Positions 26,525 through 35,586 of a stretch of DNA of 64,000 nt are shown one piece after another (position 1 is the first letter of the stretch; every line of letters starts with the position of its first letter). Made by a program: the position numbers and the translations under genes. The stretch lies in assembly GCA_964498075.1 (NCBI GenBank), contig CAZCGA010000011.1:15151-79150 (forward strand), given 5' to 3'. The stretch comes from CAZCGA01 sp964498075. GTDB lineage: Bacteria > Desulfobacterota > Binatia > HRBIN30. Below the pieces are notes generated by a model. That model worked only from the letters and a program-made list of their open reading frames with translations. It ran no database searches and was not told where the DNA came from.

Positions 26525-27231
26525 ACGCGTGGAGTCGGCGAAAGGTTGGCCAGCGGCAGATCGACGATGGTGCCGAAGTCGTGAATGCCGCCGCTGTCAT
26601 CGGCGAGGAACACGGTCACCTCCACGGCGCCCGGGAGGCTTTGTGCCACTTGCCCCGGCTTGAGGTCGGCGGTCGTGTCCCAGGAGTCCACCCACTCTCC
26701 CGTCTGTGGGTCGAGATAGCGGAAGCGCAGCCCGGCGACTTGGTCGAGCAGGTAGGCGGCGATGGCAAGCGGCTCGCTCGAAGTCTCCGCATCTGGATCT
26801 TCGCTATCGGTCTCCTCCGGCGCCGGCTCGGTGAGCAACTGCTCCTGACGCCGTAGCGCGAAGAGATTGGGCGTGTCTGGGAGCGGGTCGAGCGAGTACG
26901 AGACCAAGGCGCGGCCGCCGCGCGTTTGCGAAGGGCCGTACAGGCGGCGGATGACGACGGCGAACTGCACGCCGTCGGTCGGGACGCGCTCAGTGCCGCT
27001 GGTGCCGATGAAGCCGATGCCGTGTCCCGCGGCGGGCGGCAGCGCGCCTTCCAGCTCGTCGGCCATCTTCAGGACAGCTTCGCGCCCGGCGGCGTACAGG
27101 TCGGCGCGTTCCTCCGAGTGATTCTTGGCGGCCACCGCACGCGACAGCACGCCGTAGATCGTCAGCATGATGATGCCGAGGATGGCCGTCGCCACCAGGA
27201 TTTCCAGCAGGGTGAAGCCGCGCCGCGACAT
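26521..27231 (-). CDS. gspJ: Type II secretion minor pseudopilin GspJ
   Basis: A 236-residue minor pseudopilin. The prepilin peptidase site is RRG-FTLLEILVATAILG, with glutamate at position 5 of the mature protein. The C-terminal domain has the GspJ pattern FRYLDPQTGEWVDSWDTTAD. It forms the pilus tip with GspI and GspK. An acidic stretch of about 12 residues (EETDSEDPDAETSSE) is an unusual loop, maybe metal-binding or simply flexible. Confidence 0.88.
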   Translation of the reverse strand: MSRRGFTLLEILVATAILGIIMLTIYGVLSRAVAAKNHSEERADLYAAGREAVLKMADELEGALPPAAGHGIGFIGTSGTERVPTDGVQFAVVIRRLYGPSQTRGGRALVSYSLDPLPDTPNLFALRRQEQLLTEPAPEETDSEDPDAETSSEPLAIAAYLLDQVAGLRFRYLDPQTGEWVDSWDTTADLKPGQVAQSLPGAVEVTVFLADDSGGIHDFGTIVDLPLANLSPTPRV

Positions 27232-27232
27232 A

Positions 27233-27649
27233 TCAGATCGCCGGGTCGCGCACGAAGTACACCAGCTCGCAGGCGCTGGGGCTGCGCTCGTCCCAAATAA
27301 CGCGCACCACGACCTCGCGCATCTCGTCGAGGCCCGTGGAGATCACCTGCCGTTCCCATCGATAGCCCGGATAGCCGTCAAAGCTCCCTTGCGAGTCGCC
27401 GAGGTCCTGGAGGCCGTTGGTGGCGACCTGGAACTGAATCTGGCTGATCAGCTCGCGCGCCAGCAGAGTCGCACGCGTGAGGTTCTGGTCGCGCGCAATC
27501 ATCTTGATGTTGCGCCCGTGCAACCCGAGGAGTCCGACGAACGCAAACGCAATGACCGCCAGCGCCACCAGCACCTCGAGTAGCGTGAACCCGGTGGTGT
27601 GGCGGCGGCGCGGCAACGCAGCGCGGGGAGTGTGCGGTGCGGCGTGCAT
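27233..27649 (-). CDS. gspI: Type II secretion minor pseudopilin GspI
   Basis: A 138-residue minor pseudopilin with a long cationic leader of about 19 residues before the cleavage site TTG-FTLLEVLVALAVIAFAF. The mature part includes GLLGLHGRNIKMIARDQNLT and ARELISQIQF, the conserved GspI region. It lies between gspH and gspJ with spacings of 3 and 1 bases. Confidence 0.88.
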   Translation of the reverse strand: MHAAPHTPRAALPRRRHTTGFTLLEVLVALAVIAFAFVGLLGLHGRNIKMIARDQNLTRATLLARELISQIQFQVATNGLQDLGDSQGSFDGYPGYRWERQVISTGLDEMREVVVRVIWDERSPSACELVYFVRDPAI

Positions 27650-27652
27650 GGA

Positions 27653-28243
27653 TCACCCGGCGTACTCGACCTCGCGGTATCCGGGATCCATGCGCAGGCG
27701 CCCGTTCATCGGGTTGAGCCACAAGGTGTATGCTTCGCGCCCATTGGCCATATGAATCACCGTGGGATCCACGGAGCCGTCCGGGTAGAAGACCGTGTAG
27801 ATCTGCCCCTGCGCGATCTTGCCCGCCAGGGTCGGAAGGACGACATCGGTGATGCCCACGGGGCTTTCCAGCTTCGTGCCGTGCGCCAGGGATCCCGCGT
27901 CGCGGGCGAACTCGGCCAGGTCCGCCGACGGGTCGGCCGGCGTCACCCAGTACCGTTGCTGATCGAGATCGTAGTTGAGCCGGTAGGCGTAGCCATTGAG
28001 GACCGCCTCGTCACGCAAGAGCCGGAAGGTCAGGACCAAGCGGTGCGATTGCGCCATCAACTCGGCGCGCCCCGGGTCGCGCAGCCGCGGGATGGTCAGC
28101 GTCAGCATCACCCCGATGATCAGAATGACCAGGGTGATTTCGAGCAGGGTAAAGCCGGCGCAATCAAGTTGTCTGAAGCCGAGGCGTCGCCTCCACGGTT
28201 GCCCGTCGCCACGTCTACTGCGCGCGGCTGTCGATATCGGCAT
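27653..28243 (-). CDS. gspH: Type II secretion minor pseudopilin GspH
   Basis: A minor pseudopilin with cleavage site CAG-FTLLEITLVILIIGVML and a C-terminal domain with FYPDGSVDPTVIHM and the GRLRMDPGY end. No start codon exists close to the leader. The nearest ATG is at 28243, inside the 3' end of gspG, overlapping it by 29 bases and giving a leader of about 24 residues. That overlap is unusual for this operon; a non-standard start or a sequence error near 28220 would be the alternatives. Confidence 0.82.
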   Translation of the reverse strand: MPISTAARSRRGDGQPWRRRLGFRQLDCAGFTLLEITLVILIIGVMLTLTIPRLRDPGRAELMAQSHRLVLTFRLLRDEAVLNGYAYRLNYDLDQQRYWVTPADPSADLAEFARDAGSLAHGTKLESPVGITDVVLPTLAGKIAQGQIYTVFYPDGSVDPTVIHMANGREAYTLWLNPMNGRLRMDPGYREVEYAG

Positions 28244-28631
28244 TCTTGCCTTCACCGCCCTCTTGTCCGTCGGCACCGTACGATTTGATGAGGATGTCCT
28301 GGCCGTCGCTGAAGTAGGCGTACGGGTTGCCCCATGGATCAATGGGCAATCGGTCGAGGTATCCGTCCGGATTGTAATTCCGTGCGTTCGCCGGGCGCTG
28401 GACGAGCGCATTGATGCCTTCAGCCGTCGACGGATAGAAGCCGTTGTCGAGCTTAAACAAGTGCAGAGATTCCTCGATGCCTTTGATGTCCGCCAGCGCC
28501 TTGGTGCGGCGGGCTTCATCGGTGCGGCCGATGATCTTGGGCGCGACCAGGGTCACCAACAGGCCGAGGATGAAGACGACGACCATGATCTCGATGAGCG
28601 TAAACCCGGCGCTGGCGCGCAGACGTTGCAT
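28215..28631 (-). CDS. gspG: Major pseudopilin GspG
   Basis: A 138-residue major pseudopilin that polymerises into the periplasmic secretion piston. The cleavage site is SAG-FTLIEIMVVVFILGLLV, with Glu at mature position 5. The C-terminal calcium-binding loop is typical (IDPWGNPYAYF, KSYGADGQEGGEGKNADI). ATG 28631 follows a GGAGGT site, and the upstream start at 28673 would add unconserved residues. It is normally the most abundant product of a gsp operon. Confidence 0.94.
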   Translation of the reverse strand: MQRLRASAGFTLIEIMVVVFILGLLVTLVAPKIIGRTDEARRTKALADIKGIEESLHLFKLDNGFYPSTAEGINALVQRPANARNYNPDGYLDRLPIDPWGNPYAYFSDGQDILIKSYGADGQEGGEGKNADIDSRAQ

Positions 28632-28688
28632 CTCAGTACCTCCAATTCCCCTGGCAACCCGAAACGTTAACACCCGCCCTCGGCCAGT

Positions 28689-29924
28689 TCAACGCACCAA
28701 CTGGTTGAGCTCGAAGATCGGCAAGAGAATCGCCATGACGATGAACAACACCACGGCGCCGCCGATCAGGATCATCACCGGCTCGAGGATGCTGGTCAGC
28801 GCCGACACCGAGGAGTTCACCTCGTTGTCGTACGCATCGGCGGCTTTCGAGAGCATCTGCTCCAGCTCGCCGCTCTTCTCGCCGACCGCGATCATGTGGA
28901 TGAGCATGGCCGGGAAGATACCGCTCTTCTTCAGCGGCGGCGCGATACTCTGTCCTTCCCGGATACTGGCGCGCGCCTCTTCGATGGCCGTGCTGAGGAC
29001 CATGTTGCTCACCACGTTCTTGACGATGTCGAGTGATTGCAGCAACGGGATGCCGCTGGTCAACAGCGTCGACAGGGTGCGCGCAAAGCGCGCCAGCGCG
29101 ACCTTCTTCAGCAGCTTGCCGGCGTAGGGAATGGCGAGGACGTAGCGGTCGTAGCGCAACCGCCCGGCGGGAGTCCGCGTGCTCACCCGGATCGACATGA
29201 CCACCATGATGATCGTCCCGATGATCAGCCACCAGTACTCCTGCATGAAGCCGCTGATCGCCAGCAGGATGGTCGTCATCAGGGGCAGGCTGGCCTGGTT
29301 CTCGCTGAACATCTTGGTGACCTTGGGCACGACGTAGGACAGCAAGAAGAAGAGGATGGCGCTACCGACCATACCCATCAAGGAGGGATAGGTCAGCGCC
29401 GAGCGCACCTTGTCCCGCAAGGCCGCGTAGCTCTCGGTGTAGTCGGCGAGGCGGAGCAGGACGATGTCCAGGGAGCCGCTGGCCTCACCGGCGCGCACCA
29501 TGTTGATGTACAGATCACTGAAGATGCGGGGGTGTGCCTGGAGCGCGTCGGCCAGCGATGTGCCTTCCGTCACTTGCTCGCGGATCTGCGACAGCGTGCG
29601 TTTGCTGCGCGCCGTCTCGACCTGTTCGATCAATGCCGAGAGGCACTCGACGAGCGGCAACCCGGCGCCCACCAACGTCGAAAGCTGTCGCGTGAGCAGC
29701 GCGAGCTCCTGCGGACTGATGCGCTCGACGAAGCGCGCGAGGCTCAGCTCGCTGCGGGTGGCGGCGGCTTCCTTCGGCTTCTTGCGCTGCTCCTCGGTGA
29801 GGTCGGTGGGGAAGATGCCGTTGCCGCGCAGCTTCTGTCGCGCGCTCTTGGGCGTGTCGGCGTCAATGATCCCGCTGACCGCCCGGCCTTCCTGACTGAG
29901 CCCCTTGTACGCGTAAACCGCCAT
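28689..29924 (-). CDS. gspF: Type II secretion platform protein GspF
   Basis: A 411-residue polytopic inner-membrane protein of the GspF/PilC family. It has an N-terminal YAYKGLSQEGRAVSGI segment, a cytoplasmic helical repeat (ELALLTRQLSTLVGAGLPLVE) that recurs (LARFARTLSTLLTSGIPLLQ), and three membrane helices, two around residues 170-245 and one at 380-400. It anchors the ATPase GspE. It begins 87 bases after the gspE stop codon. Confidence 0.93.
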   Translation of the reverse strand: MAVYAYKGLSQEGRAVSGIIDADTPKSARQKLRGNGIFPTDLTEEQRKKPKEAAATRSELSLARFVERISPQELALLTRQLSTLVGAGLPLVECLSALIEQVETARSKRTLSQIREQVTEGTSLADALQAHPRIFSDLYINMVRAGEASGSLDIVLLRLADYTESYAALRDKVRSALTYPSLMGMVGSAILFFLLSYVVPKVTKMFSENQASLPLMTTILLAISGFMQEYWWLIIGTIIMVVMSIRVSTRTPAGRLRYDRYVLAIPYAGKLLKKVALARFARTLSTLLTSGIPLLQSLDIVKNVVSNMVLSTAIEEARASIREGQSIAPPLKKSGIFPAMLIHMIAVGEKSGELEQMLSKAADAYDNEVNSSVSALTSILEPVMILIGGAVVLFIVMAILLPIFELNQLVR

Positions 29925-30011
29925 GCCCCGCGACCTTCTGACGACGCTGCAGACCGGGAAATTCGACGCCGACCACGTCCCCGGCGGGGCCGTGGTCCAA
30001 CGCCCTCAGCG

Positions 30012-31721
30012 TCAGAGGAGATCTTCCTGTGTGACCCGCAAGACTTCCTCGATCGTCGTCATCCCCTCCAGCACCTTGTCCGCTCCGTCCTCGCGGAGGG
30101 TCACCATCCCGCGGGCGGTGGCGGCCCGCCGGATAGCTGCAGCGTCCTCGTGCTTCATCACCAGCGTGCGAATCTCGTCGTCCACGACCAAGAGCTCGTG
30201 GATTCCCGTACGGCCACGGTAGCCGGTGCGCTTGCACTGCTGGCAGCCCTCACCGGGCTTGTAGATGGTGTGGCCCATCAATCGGCCTGGTGCAATTCCC
30301 AGCTCCTCGAGCTCCTCGCGGCTGGGCTCATAGGGTTCCCGGCAAGATGAGCACACGCGGCGTACGAGACGCTGCGCCATGACGGCGATCACCGACGACG
30401 ACACCAGAAAGGGCTCGATGCCCATGTCCAGCAAGCGCGTCATTGCACCGAACGAATCGTTGGTATGCAACGTCGAGAACACCAGGTGGCCCGTCAGCGC
30501 GGCCTGGATGGCGATCTCCGCCGTCTCCAGATCGCGGATTTCTCCCACCATGATCACGTCGGGGTCCTGACGCAGAATCGAGCGCAACCCGTTGGCAAAG
30601 GTCAGCTCGATCTTTGGGTTCACCTGGATCTGCCCCACCCCGTGCAGCTGATACTCGATAGGGTCTTCAATGGTGATGATATTCTTGTCGCTGGTGTTGA
30701 TTTTCGACAGGCAGGCGTAGAGGGTCGTTGTCTTTCCGCTCCCGGTGGGACCGGTCACCAGAACGATCCCGTGGCTTTGCTTGATGAGACGGTTCACCAT
30801 CTCATGCTTCACGCCCAGCAGACCGAGCTCCTCGAGGTGCAGCACGGTCGTCGACTTGTCCAGAAGCCGCATGACCACTCGTTCGCCGAAGGCCGTGGGC
30901 ACGATGGACACGCGGATGTCGATGTCCTTCCCCGCCAACCGGATGCGGATTCGTCCGTCCTGAGGCAGTCGCTTCTCGGCGATGTTGAGGCCCGCCATGA
31001 TCTTCACGCGCGAGATGATCACCGGCTGGAAGCGCTTCGGCGGAGAAATGATGTCGTAGAGAATACCATCGATGCGGAACCGCACCGTCAGGTCCCGCTC
31101 GAACGGCTCGATGTGAATGTCGCTGGCTCGGTCTTTCGCTGCCTGAAACAAGAGCGAGTTGACCAGCCGGATGATCGGGGCCTCGTCGTCGGACTCGAGC
31201 AGGTCGCGCGGCTCGTCCAAGTCGGTGGCCATCAGGTCGAGCCGTTCCTCGTCGAGGCCGTCCATCAACTCCGAAGCCGACCCGGAGGCCATGTCATAGA
31301 CGCGGTTGATCGCATCGACGATCACCGGGGCCGGGGCAACGAACACGCGAATCGGCCTGCGCAGCAACAGGCGGACGTCATCCAGCGGCCCGAGACTCGC
31401 GGGATCCGCGGTGGCCACGACAACCGTGTCGCCGTCGCGGGCTACGGGCAGCAGCAGGCAGCGTTTGGCGAAGTTGATGGGCAGTTGGCCGATCAGGTCG
31501 AGGATCTGGCTGTCCTCCGGTAGCTTCTCGCTGAAGGGCAGACCAAAGTGCTTCGCCAGCGCGCGCGCCCACGTGCCACTGTCGATCGCCCCCATCTCTT
31601 GCAGGATGTCGCCGAGGCCCTTGCCGTCGCGCTGGCGTTCCCGGGCCTTCTCCAACGTCTCGAGGGAGACGGTGCCCTGTTCGATCAGAAAGGCTTCAAG
31701 CGATCGGGCGGCGACAGCCAT
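30012..31721 (-). CDS. gspE: Type II secretion ATPase GspE
   Basis: A 569-residue traffic ATPase that powers pseudopilus assembly. N1E and N2E regions (residues 1-190) are followed by the ATPase core: Walker A GPTGSGKTTTLYA, Asp box ITIEDPIEY, Walker B GEIRDLETAEIA and the His box STLHTND. The zinc-binding tetracysteine motif (CSSC, then CQQC about 40 residues on) is intact. The ATG overlaps the gspD stop (TGATG). Confidence 0.95.
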   Translation of the reverse strand: MAVAARSLEAFLIEQGTVSLETLEKARERQRDGKGLGDILQEMGAIDSGTWARALAKHFGLPFSEKLPEDSQILDLIGQLPINFAKRCLLLPVARDGDTVVVATADPASLGPLDDVRLLLRRPIRVFVAPAPVIVDAINRVYDMASGSASELMDGLDEERLDLMATDLDEPRDLLESDDEAPIIRLVNSLLFQAAKDRASDIHIEPFERDLTVRFRIDGILYDIISPPKRFQPVIISRVKIMAGLNIAEKRLPQDGRIRIRLAGKDIDIRVSIVPTAFGERVVMRLLDKSTTVLHLEELGLLGVKHEMVNRLIKQSHGIVLVTGPTGSGKTTTLYACLSKINTSDKNIITIEDPIEYQLHGVGQIQVNPKIELTFANGLRSILRQDPDVIMVGEIRDLETAEIAIQAALTGHLVFSTLHTNDSFGAMTRLLDMGIEPFLVSSSVIAVMAQRLVRRVCSSCREPYEPSREELEELGIAPGRLMGHTIYKPGEGCQQCKRTGYRGRTGIHELLVVDDEIRTLVMKHEDAAAIRRAATARGMVTLREDGADKVLEGMTTIEEVLRVTQEDLL

Positions 31722-34609
31722 CAGTTCGCTTCGTTTGCTCGTGTCCAGCTAGAGACGCTCAGGGTCGCCGGTTCAACCGGCTCGCGCCAATGCAGGAAGG
31801 TGGTGGGCGAGGCACTGACGCGCAGTCCCTCCGGATACGTCACAAAGGCCTCTTGCGGCGTAGCAAAGACCTCCAGGCACTGGTAATTAGCAGTGTAGTC
31901 GCCACTCTGGAAGCGGTAGCTCTGCCCTTGTTTGAAGAGCGCCGCGAGCGGCGTATTCATCGGAACCGCCAGGGACAGGAGGCCGTTGCTCCCCATGAGA
32001 CTGGCGGGAGGCTTCCCCGTCTCCCAGATGCTCGCCAGCAGGACATAGCGATCCGCCACCGATGTGCCGTCGGTGGGCGCCGCACCGGCGGCGGCGACCG
32101 CTTCCTCGGCGCCACGCGGTTGGGGTTCCTGACCCAGCGGCTCTTCGCGCAGCGGCTTATGGGGCGCCCCCGATTCCGGAGTCGTCCCCTCCTCCTTGTT
32201 GGGCTCCATCGACGGACGCAATTCCCACGAGGGCCGATACAGCTCATCCCAGTTTGGCGCCTTGTCGCCGCGTGTCTCGAACGGCTTGCGCACAATCCGG
32301 TCGCGTTCGGCGACGGAGATGTTGCGCTGGTCACGTTCGGTAAAAATGATGTGCGGGGTCAGGAAGATCAGCAGATTGAGCTTGATGTTCCGCGCGCTAC
32401 TGAAACGAAAGAAGTTGCCGATGACCGGGATATCGCCAAGAAACGGAACCTTTGTCTGGTTCTTGAGCTGGCGGTCGTCGATGAGCCCGCCGATCACGAC
32501 GGTCTGGCCGTCTTTCGCCACCACCGTCGTGGTCGCCGAGCGGATAGTCGTAGTGGGGCCGAGTTGCGGATCATTCGAGACCACGTTCGACACCTCCTCG
32601 AAGATGTCGAGGCGCACGCTGCCGCCCTCGGAGATCTGCGGTGTGATGCGCAGCGTGATGCCGACGTCCCGTCGCTCGATCGTGGCGAACGTGTTCGCGA
32701 GATTGACCTCGCTCGTTGAACGGCTGGCGATGAACGGTACGTTCTGGCCAGAAACGATCTCCGCTTCCTGATTGTCGGTGGTCAGTATGGTCGGTGCCGA
32801 CAGGACGTTGGCGTCGGCATCTTGCTCCAAGGCGCGCAGCAACACCTGCTGCGCGGGGACGGTTACACCATTGACGGTCACCGTCTGGCTGCTGGCGGCA
32901 GCCAAGATGAGTCCGGACAGGCTGGTTGGGTTCTGAACGAGCTGCGCAAGGTCACCCGTCAAGTTGGTGCGACCGAGGAGGACTCCGTTGGTCACGCTGG
33001 CGGCGCCTTGCAACTCGATGCCGAGTTGTCGCATTTTTTCTACCGCCACCTCGGCGATGATCGCTTCGACGTACACCTGGCGCCGGCGCACATCGAGTTT
33101 GTCGATCACCTCTTTCAGGGTTTCGAAGTCCTGCGGTGAGGCATTGATGATCAAGGCGTTGGTCGCCGGATCGGCCGTGATACGCACCTGCCCTTCGAAT
33201 TCACTCCCCGCTTGTCCGCCGCCGACTCCGCCGCCCCCCACCCCGGCACCGCGCGTCAGTCCTCCGCCAACGCCGCCGACGCCGCCACGACGGCCACCGA
33301 TACTGCCGGCCGCTCCGAATCCCGTTTGACCAAGGCCGCCGCCGCCGAAGCCACCACCGATACCCCCGCCGCCGAAGCCCCCGCCGCCGACACCGCCCAA
33401 GCCGCCGCTACCCAAACCGCCGCCGAAGCCCCCACCGCCGAAGCCCCCGCCGCCACCGAGACGACCGCTGCGTCCGATGCCACCACGAACGCCGCCGAGA
33501 CCGCCGCTCAATCCGCCGAACCCGCCGACACCACCGCCGAAGCCCCCGCCGCCGCCACCGCCGACCAGTGCCCCGAGCACGCCGACCATTTCGAGCCCGT
33601 TCGCGTACTTCAAGTAGTAGACATGAATACGTCCCGTCCCCAGCGGCAGCGGCACATCGAGGCGCGCGATCAGATCCTTGATGCGTCGCATCTCCAGCGG
33701 CCCGGCGAGCAAGATCAGCGAATTCGTACGCTCATCGGGAATGATCTTGAAGGCCTTCTCCGGCGTCGTCCCGCCGCTCACCGTTCCGGGCGCTGCGGCG
33801 GCTGCGGCGCGAGGCGCGCCACCGCGCCGCACACGTGCATCTGGCGCAGCCCCCGGTTGCGTCGCCGGTGCCCCTGCCGCCCCGCCTCCGCCCTCTTCGA
33901 GGACCTGTTGCAAGAGGGCCGCGATGTCGCCGGCAAACGCATAGTTCAGGCGGACCACCTCGATACCTTGCTCGAACCCCTCGACATCGAGCTGGGTCAG
34001 GATCTTGATGATGCGGTCGGTCTGGGCCGCCGTGTCGATCAAGATGAGCGTATTGGTGGCCGCATAGGCGGCCAGCAACCCTTCCGGCGAGACCAGCGGC
34101 TGGAGGATGCCGATCATGTTGTTGGCGTCAACGTACTTCAAAGGAATCAAGCGGGTGATGAACTCGTCCGTTGGCGCCGGCGAACCGTCTGGGAAGACGG
34201 TCCGCAAGGTGGAGCTCTTGGCATCCTTCGAGGCAACGATCTTGATCACTGCTCCCGCCGGGACGGTGGTGAATCCCTTGACCTGCAACACCGACTGAAA
34301 GACGAGGAACGCTTCGTCGATGGAGATCTTCGCCGGTGAAATGATCGTGATTTTGCCGCGCACCTTCTCGTCGACGATGAAGTTCTTCCCAGTGATCTCA
34401 CTGATGAACTTCACCAGGACGGCGAGATCTACGTCCTGGAAGTCCATGGTAATCAGCCGTTGGTTTCCTTCCGCATCAGAGGCGCTGGCGGGCGGCGTGG
34501 CCTCCTCTGCCGCGGGTGGCGCCTGCGCCACACTCGCACGCTCCGCACACCACCAGAAGCCCAGCGCCATCCACCCTACGGCGAGAAGGCGTATCACCGA
34601 TTGCCGCAT
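31721..34609 (-). CDS. gspD: Outer-membrane secretin GspD with a Gly-rich insert
   Basis: A 962-residue secretin, longer than typical (around 650-750). After a signal peptide come the N0 domain (ITMDFQDVDLAVLVKFISEITGKNF, in parts) and N1-N3 repeats (LIPLKYVDANNMIGILQPL; VVRLNYAFAGDIAALLQQVL). Residues about 350-470 are almost pure glycine, serine, phenylalanine and valine, interrupting the N3 domain region. The secretin core follows with VPFLGDIPVIGNFFR. The C-terminal 150 residues are unusual for GspD, possibly a pilotin- or wall-binding domain. The protein forms the channel for folded proteins. Confidence 0.93.
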   Translation of the reverse strand: MRQSVIRLLAVGWMALGFWWCAERASVAQAPPAAEEATPPASASDAEGNQRLITMDFQDVDLAVLVKFISEITGKNFIVDEKVRGKITIISPAKISIDEAFLVFQSVLQVKGFTTVPAGAVIKIVASKDAKSSTLRTVFPDGSPAPTDEFITRLIPLKYVDANNMIGILQPLVSPEGLLAAYAATNTLILIDTAAQTDRIIKILTQLDVEGFEQGIEVVRLNYAFAGDIAALLQQVLEEGGGGAAGAPATQPGAAPDARVRRGGAPRAAAAAAPGTVSGGTTPEKAFKIIPDERTNSLILLAGPLEMRRIKDLIARLDVPLPLGTGRIHVYYLKYANGLEMVGVLGALVGGGGGGGFGGGVGGFGGLSGGLGGVRGGIGRSGRLGGGGGFGGGGFGGGLGSGGLGGVGGGGFGGGGIGGGFGGGGLGQTGFGAAGSIGGRRGGVGGVGGGLTRGAGVGGGGVGGGQAGSEFEGQVRITADPATNALIINASPQDFETLKEVIDKLDVRRRQVYVEAIIAEVAVEKMRQLGIELQGAASVTNGVLLGRTNLTGDLAQLVQNPTSLSGLILAAASSQTVTVNGVTVPAQQVLLRALEQDADANVLSAPTILTTDNQEAEIVSGQNVPFIASRSTSEVNLANTFATIERRDVGITLRITPQISEGGSVRLDIFEEVSNVVSNDPQLGPTTTIRSATTTVVAKDGQTVVIGGLIDDRQLKNQTKVPFLGDIPVIGNFFRFSSARNIKLNLLIFLTPHIIFTERDQRNISVAERDRIVRKPFETRGDKAPNWDELYRPSWELRPSMEPNKEEGTTPESGAPHKPLREEPLGQEPQPRGAEEAVAAAGAAPTDGTSVADRYVLLASIWETGKPPASLMGSNGLLSLAVPMNTPLAALFKQGQSYRFQSGDYTANYQCLEVFATPQEAFVTYPEGLRVSASPTTFLHWREPVEPATLSVSSWTRANEAN

Positions 34610-34631
34610 GCCACCCCTCGATCCAAGCCAC

Positions 34632-35525
34632 TCAGTTAATCGAATACTTCACGACTTTGGTTTCCTTGTTGCGTAGGACTTCAATGGTGAGCTCGCGCTC
34701 GTTGCGCAGCTCCTGGAAGAGTGCCAGCGCCTTGCTCGGGTCGTTGAGATCGGCACCGTTGATGCGCTGAATGATATCGCCGTTCCGCAGCCCGATGTTA
34801 TCGAAGATGCTGTTCTGCCGAATCGCAAACAGGCGGAAGCCGGTCGATTTGCCGCCGTCGAAGTGGGGCACGGCGCGGATCTGGGTGAACAACTGATTCA
34901 TGTTGTCCAACGCTGCATCCACTTCGCTGCGGTCGATGTTGTACTGGTTCTCGTTCACCTGCTGGATGTGCGGGTTTCCGGATGCTTGTTGGTCGGGGGC
35001 GACTCGGCCGGGCGCCGCCGCCACGGCAGGCACCGGTCGTGACGGACCCCCTCCCCCTTGTGCCGTCACCAGATCCAGGATCTCGTCTTGACCATCGCGG
35101 TCAAGGATGACGCGGTCCCACTCCACGTGTTTCACGCTCGCGTTGCCGGGAACCTTGTCCTTGATCCGATACAGGTCCTGCTTGTGGTTCGTGAGGTCTT
35201 CGATGATGCAGTACGATGAGCCGTCCCTATGGACGGCGACGCCCCAGAGCTTCAGCTTCAACTCGGTGGGTTTCGGCGGCTCGGGCGGCTTCTCTACCTC
35301 CGGCTTCGTAGAGTTGAAGATGTCGCGGTTGTTGATGACGGCGTAGTACGACGCCGGACGGCGTGGCTCCCGTGCAATCGGCGGGGGTGGTTGGCTCAGG
35401 TGAACCTCGGGAGAGAGCGTTAGCTTCGCGGCAATCGCAGTGCTGACCGTGGAGGCACCCCAATAGGCCACCAATGCCAGCAGGACAAGGTTGACCCATA
35501 CGAGGTGTCGTGAGGAAATCTTCAT
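34632..35525 (-). CDS. gspC: Type II secretion protein GspC with PDZ domain
   Basis: A 297-residue inner-membrane protein linking the platform to the secretin. One N-terminal membrane helix (LVWVNLVLLALVAYWGAS), an HR domain (YYAVINNRDIFNST, LKLWGVAVHRDGSSYCIIED) and a C-terminal PDZ-like domain (GFRLFAIRQNSIFDNIGLRN, DIIQRINGADLNDPSKAL). First gene of the gsp operon. Its start codon directly follows a 14-bp perfect palindrome and a promoter, and no ribosome site is visible, so the leader would be very short. Confidence 0.92.
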   Translation of the reverse strand: MKISSRHLVWVNLVLLALVAYWGASTVSTAIAAKLTLSPEVHLSQPPPPIAREPRRPASYYAVINNRDIFNSTKPEVEKPPEPPKPTELKLKLWGVAVHRDGSSYCIIEDLTNHKQDLYRIKDKVPGNASVKHVEWDRVILDRDGQDEILDLVTAQGGGGPSRPVPAVAAAPGRVAPDQQASGNPHIQQVNENQYNIDRSEVDAALDNMNQLFTQIRAVPHFDGGKSTGFRLFAIRQNSIFDNIGLRNGDIIQRINGADLNDPSKALALFQELRNERELTIEVLRNKETKVVKYSIN

Positions 35526-35527
35526 GC

Positions 35528-35541
35528 GAGACCGCGGTCTC
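35528..35541. promoter_or_regulatory. Perfect palindrome at the gsp operon start
   Basis: GAGACCGCGGTCTC is a 14-bp perfect palindrome, two bases upstream of the gspC start codon and overlapping the -10 box of its predicted promoter. That placement would let a bound dimer block transcription of the whole secretion operon. No regulator has been linked to it. Confidence 0.5.
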
Positions 35542-35569
35542 TATAGACGAAAGCTCCTGCCCAATTCAA
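35540..35569 (-). promoter_or_regulatory. Likely sigma-70 promoter of the gsp operon
   Basis: On the minus strand TTGAAT (complement of 35564-35569), an 18-base spacer and TATAGA (complement of 35540-35545) form a good sigma-70-type promoter. Transcription would begin about 8 bases before the gspC start. The palindrome at 35528-35541 overlaps its -10 end. Confidence 0.5.
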
Positions 35570-35586
35570 GCAAAACACGGTGCTCC

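Noticed and set aside
29037..30350. Plus-strand ORF of 437 residues
   Set aside because: It runs opposite the gspF and gspE genes and lacks any domain pattern.
33212..34339. Long plus-strand ORF rich in Ala/Thr (375 residues)
   Set aside because: It is the antisense shadow of the Gly-rich gspD insert; GGC codons read backward give Ala and Pro. gspD has clear secretin motifs.
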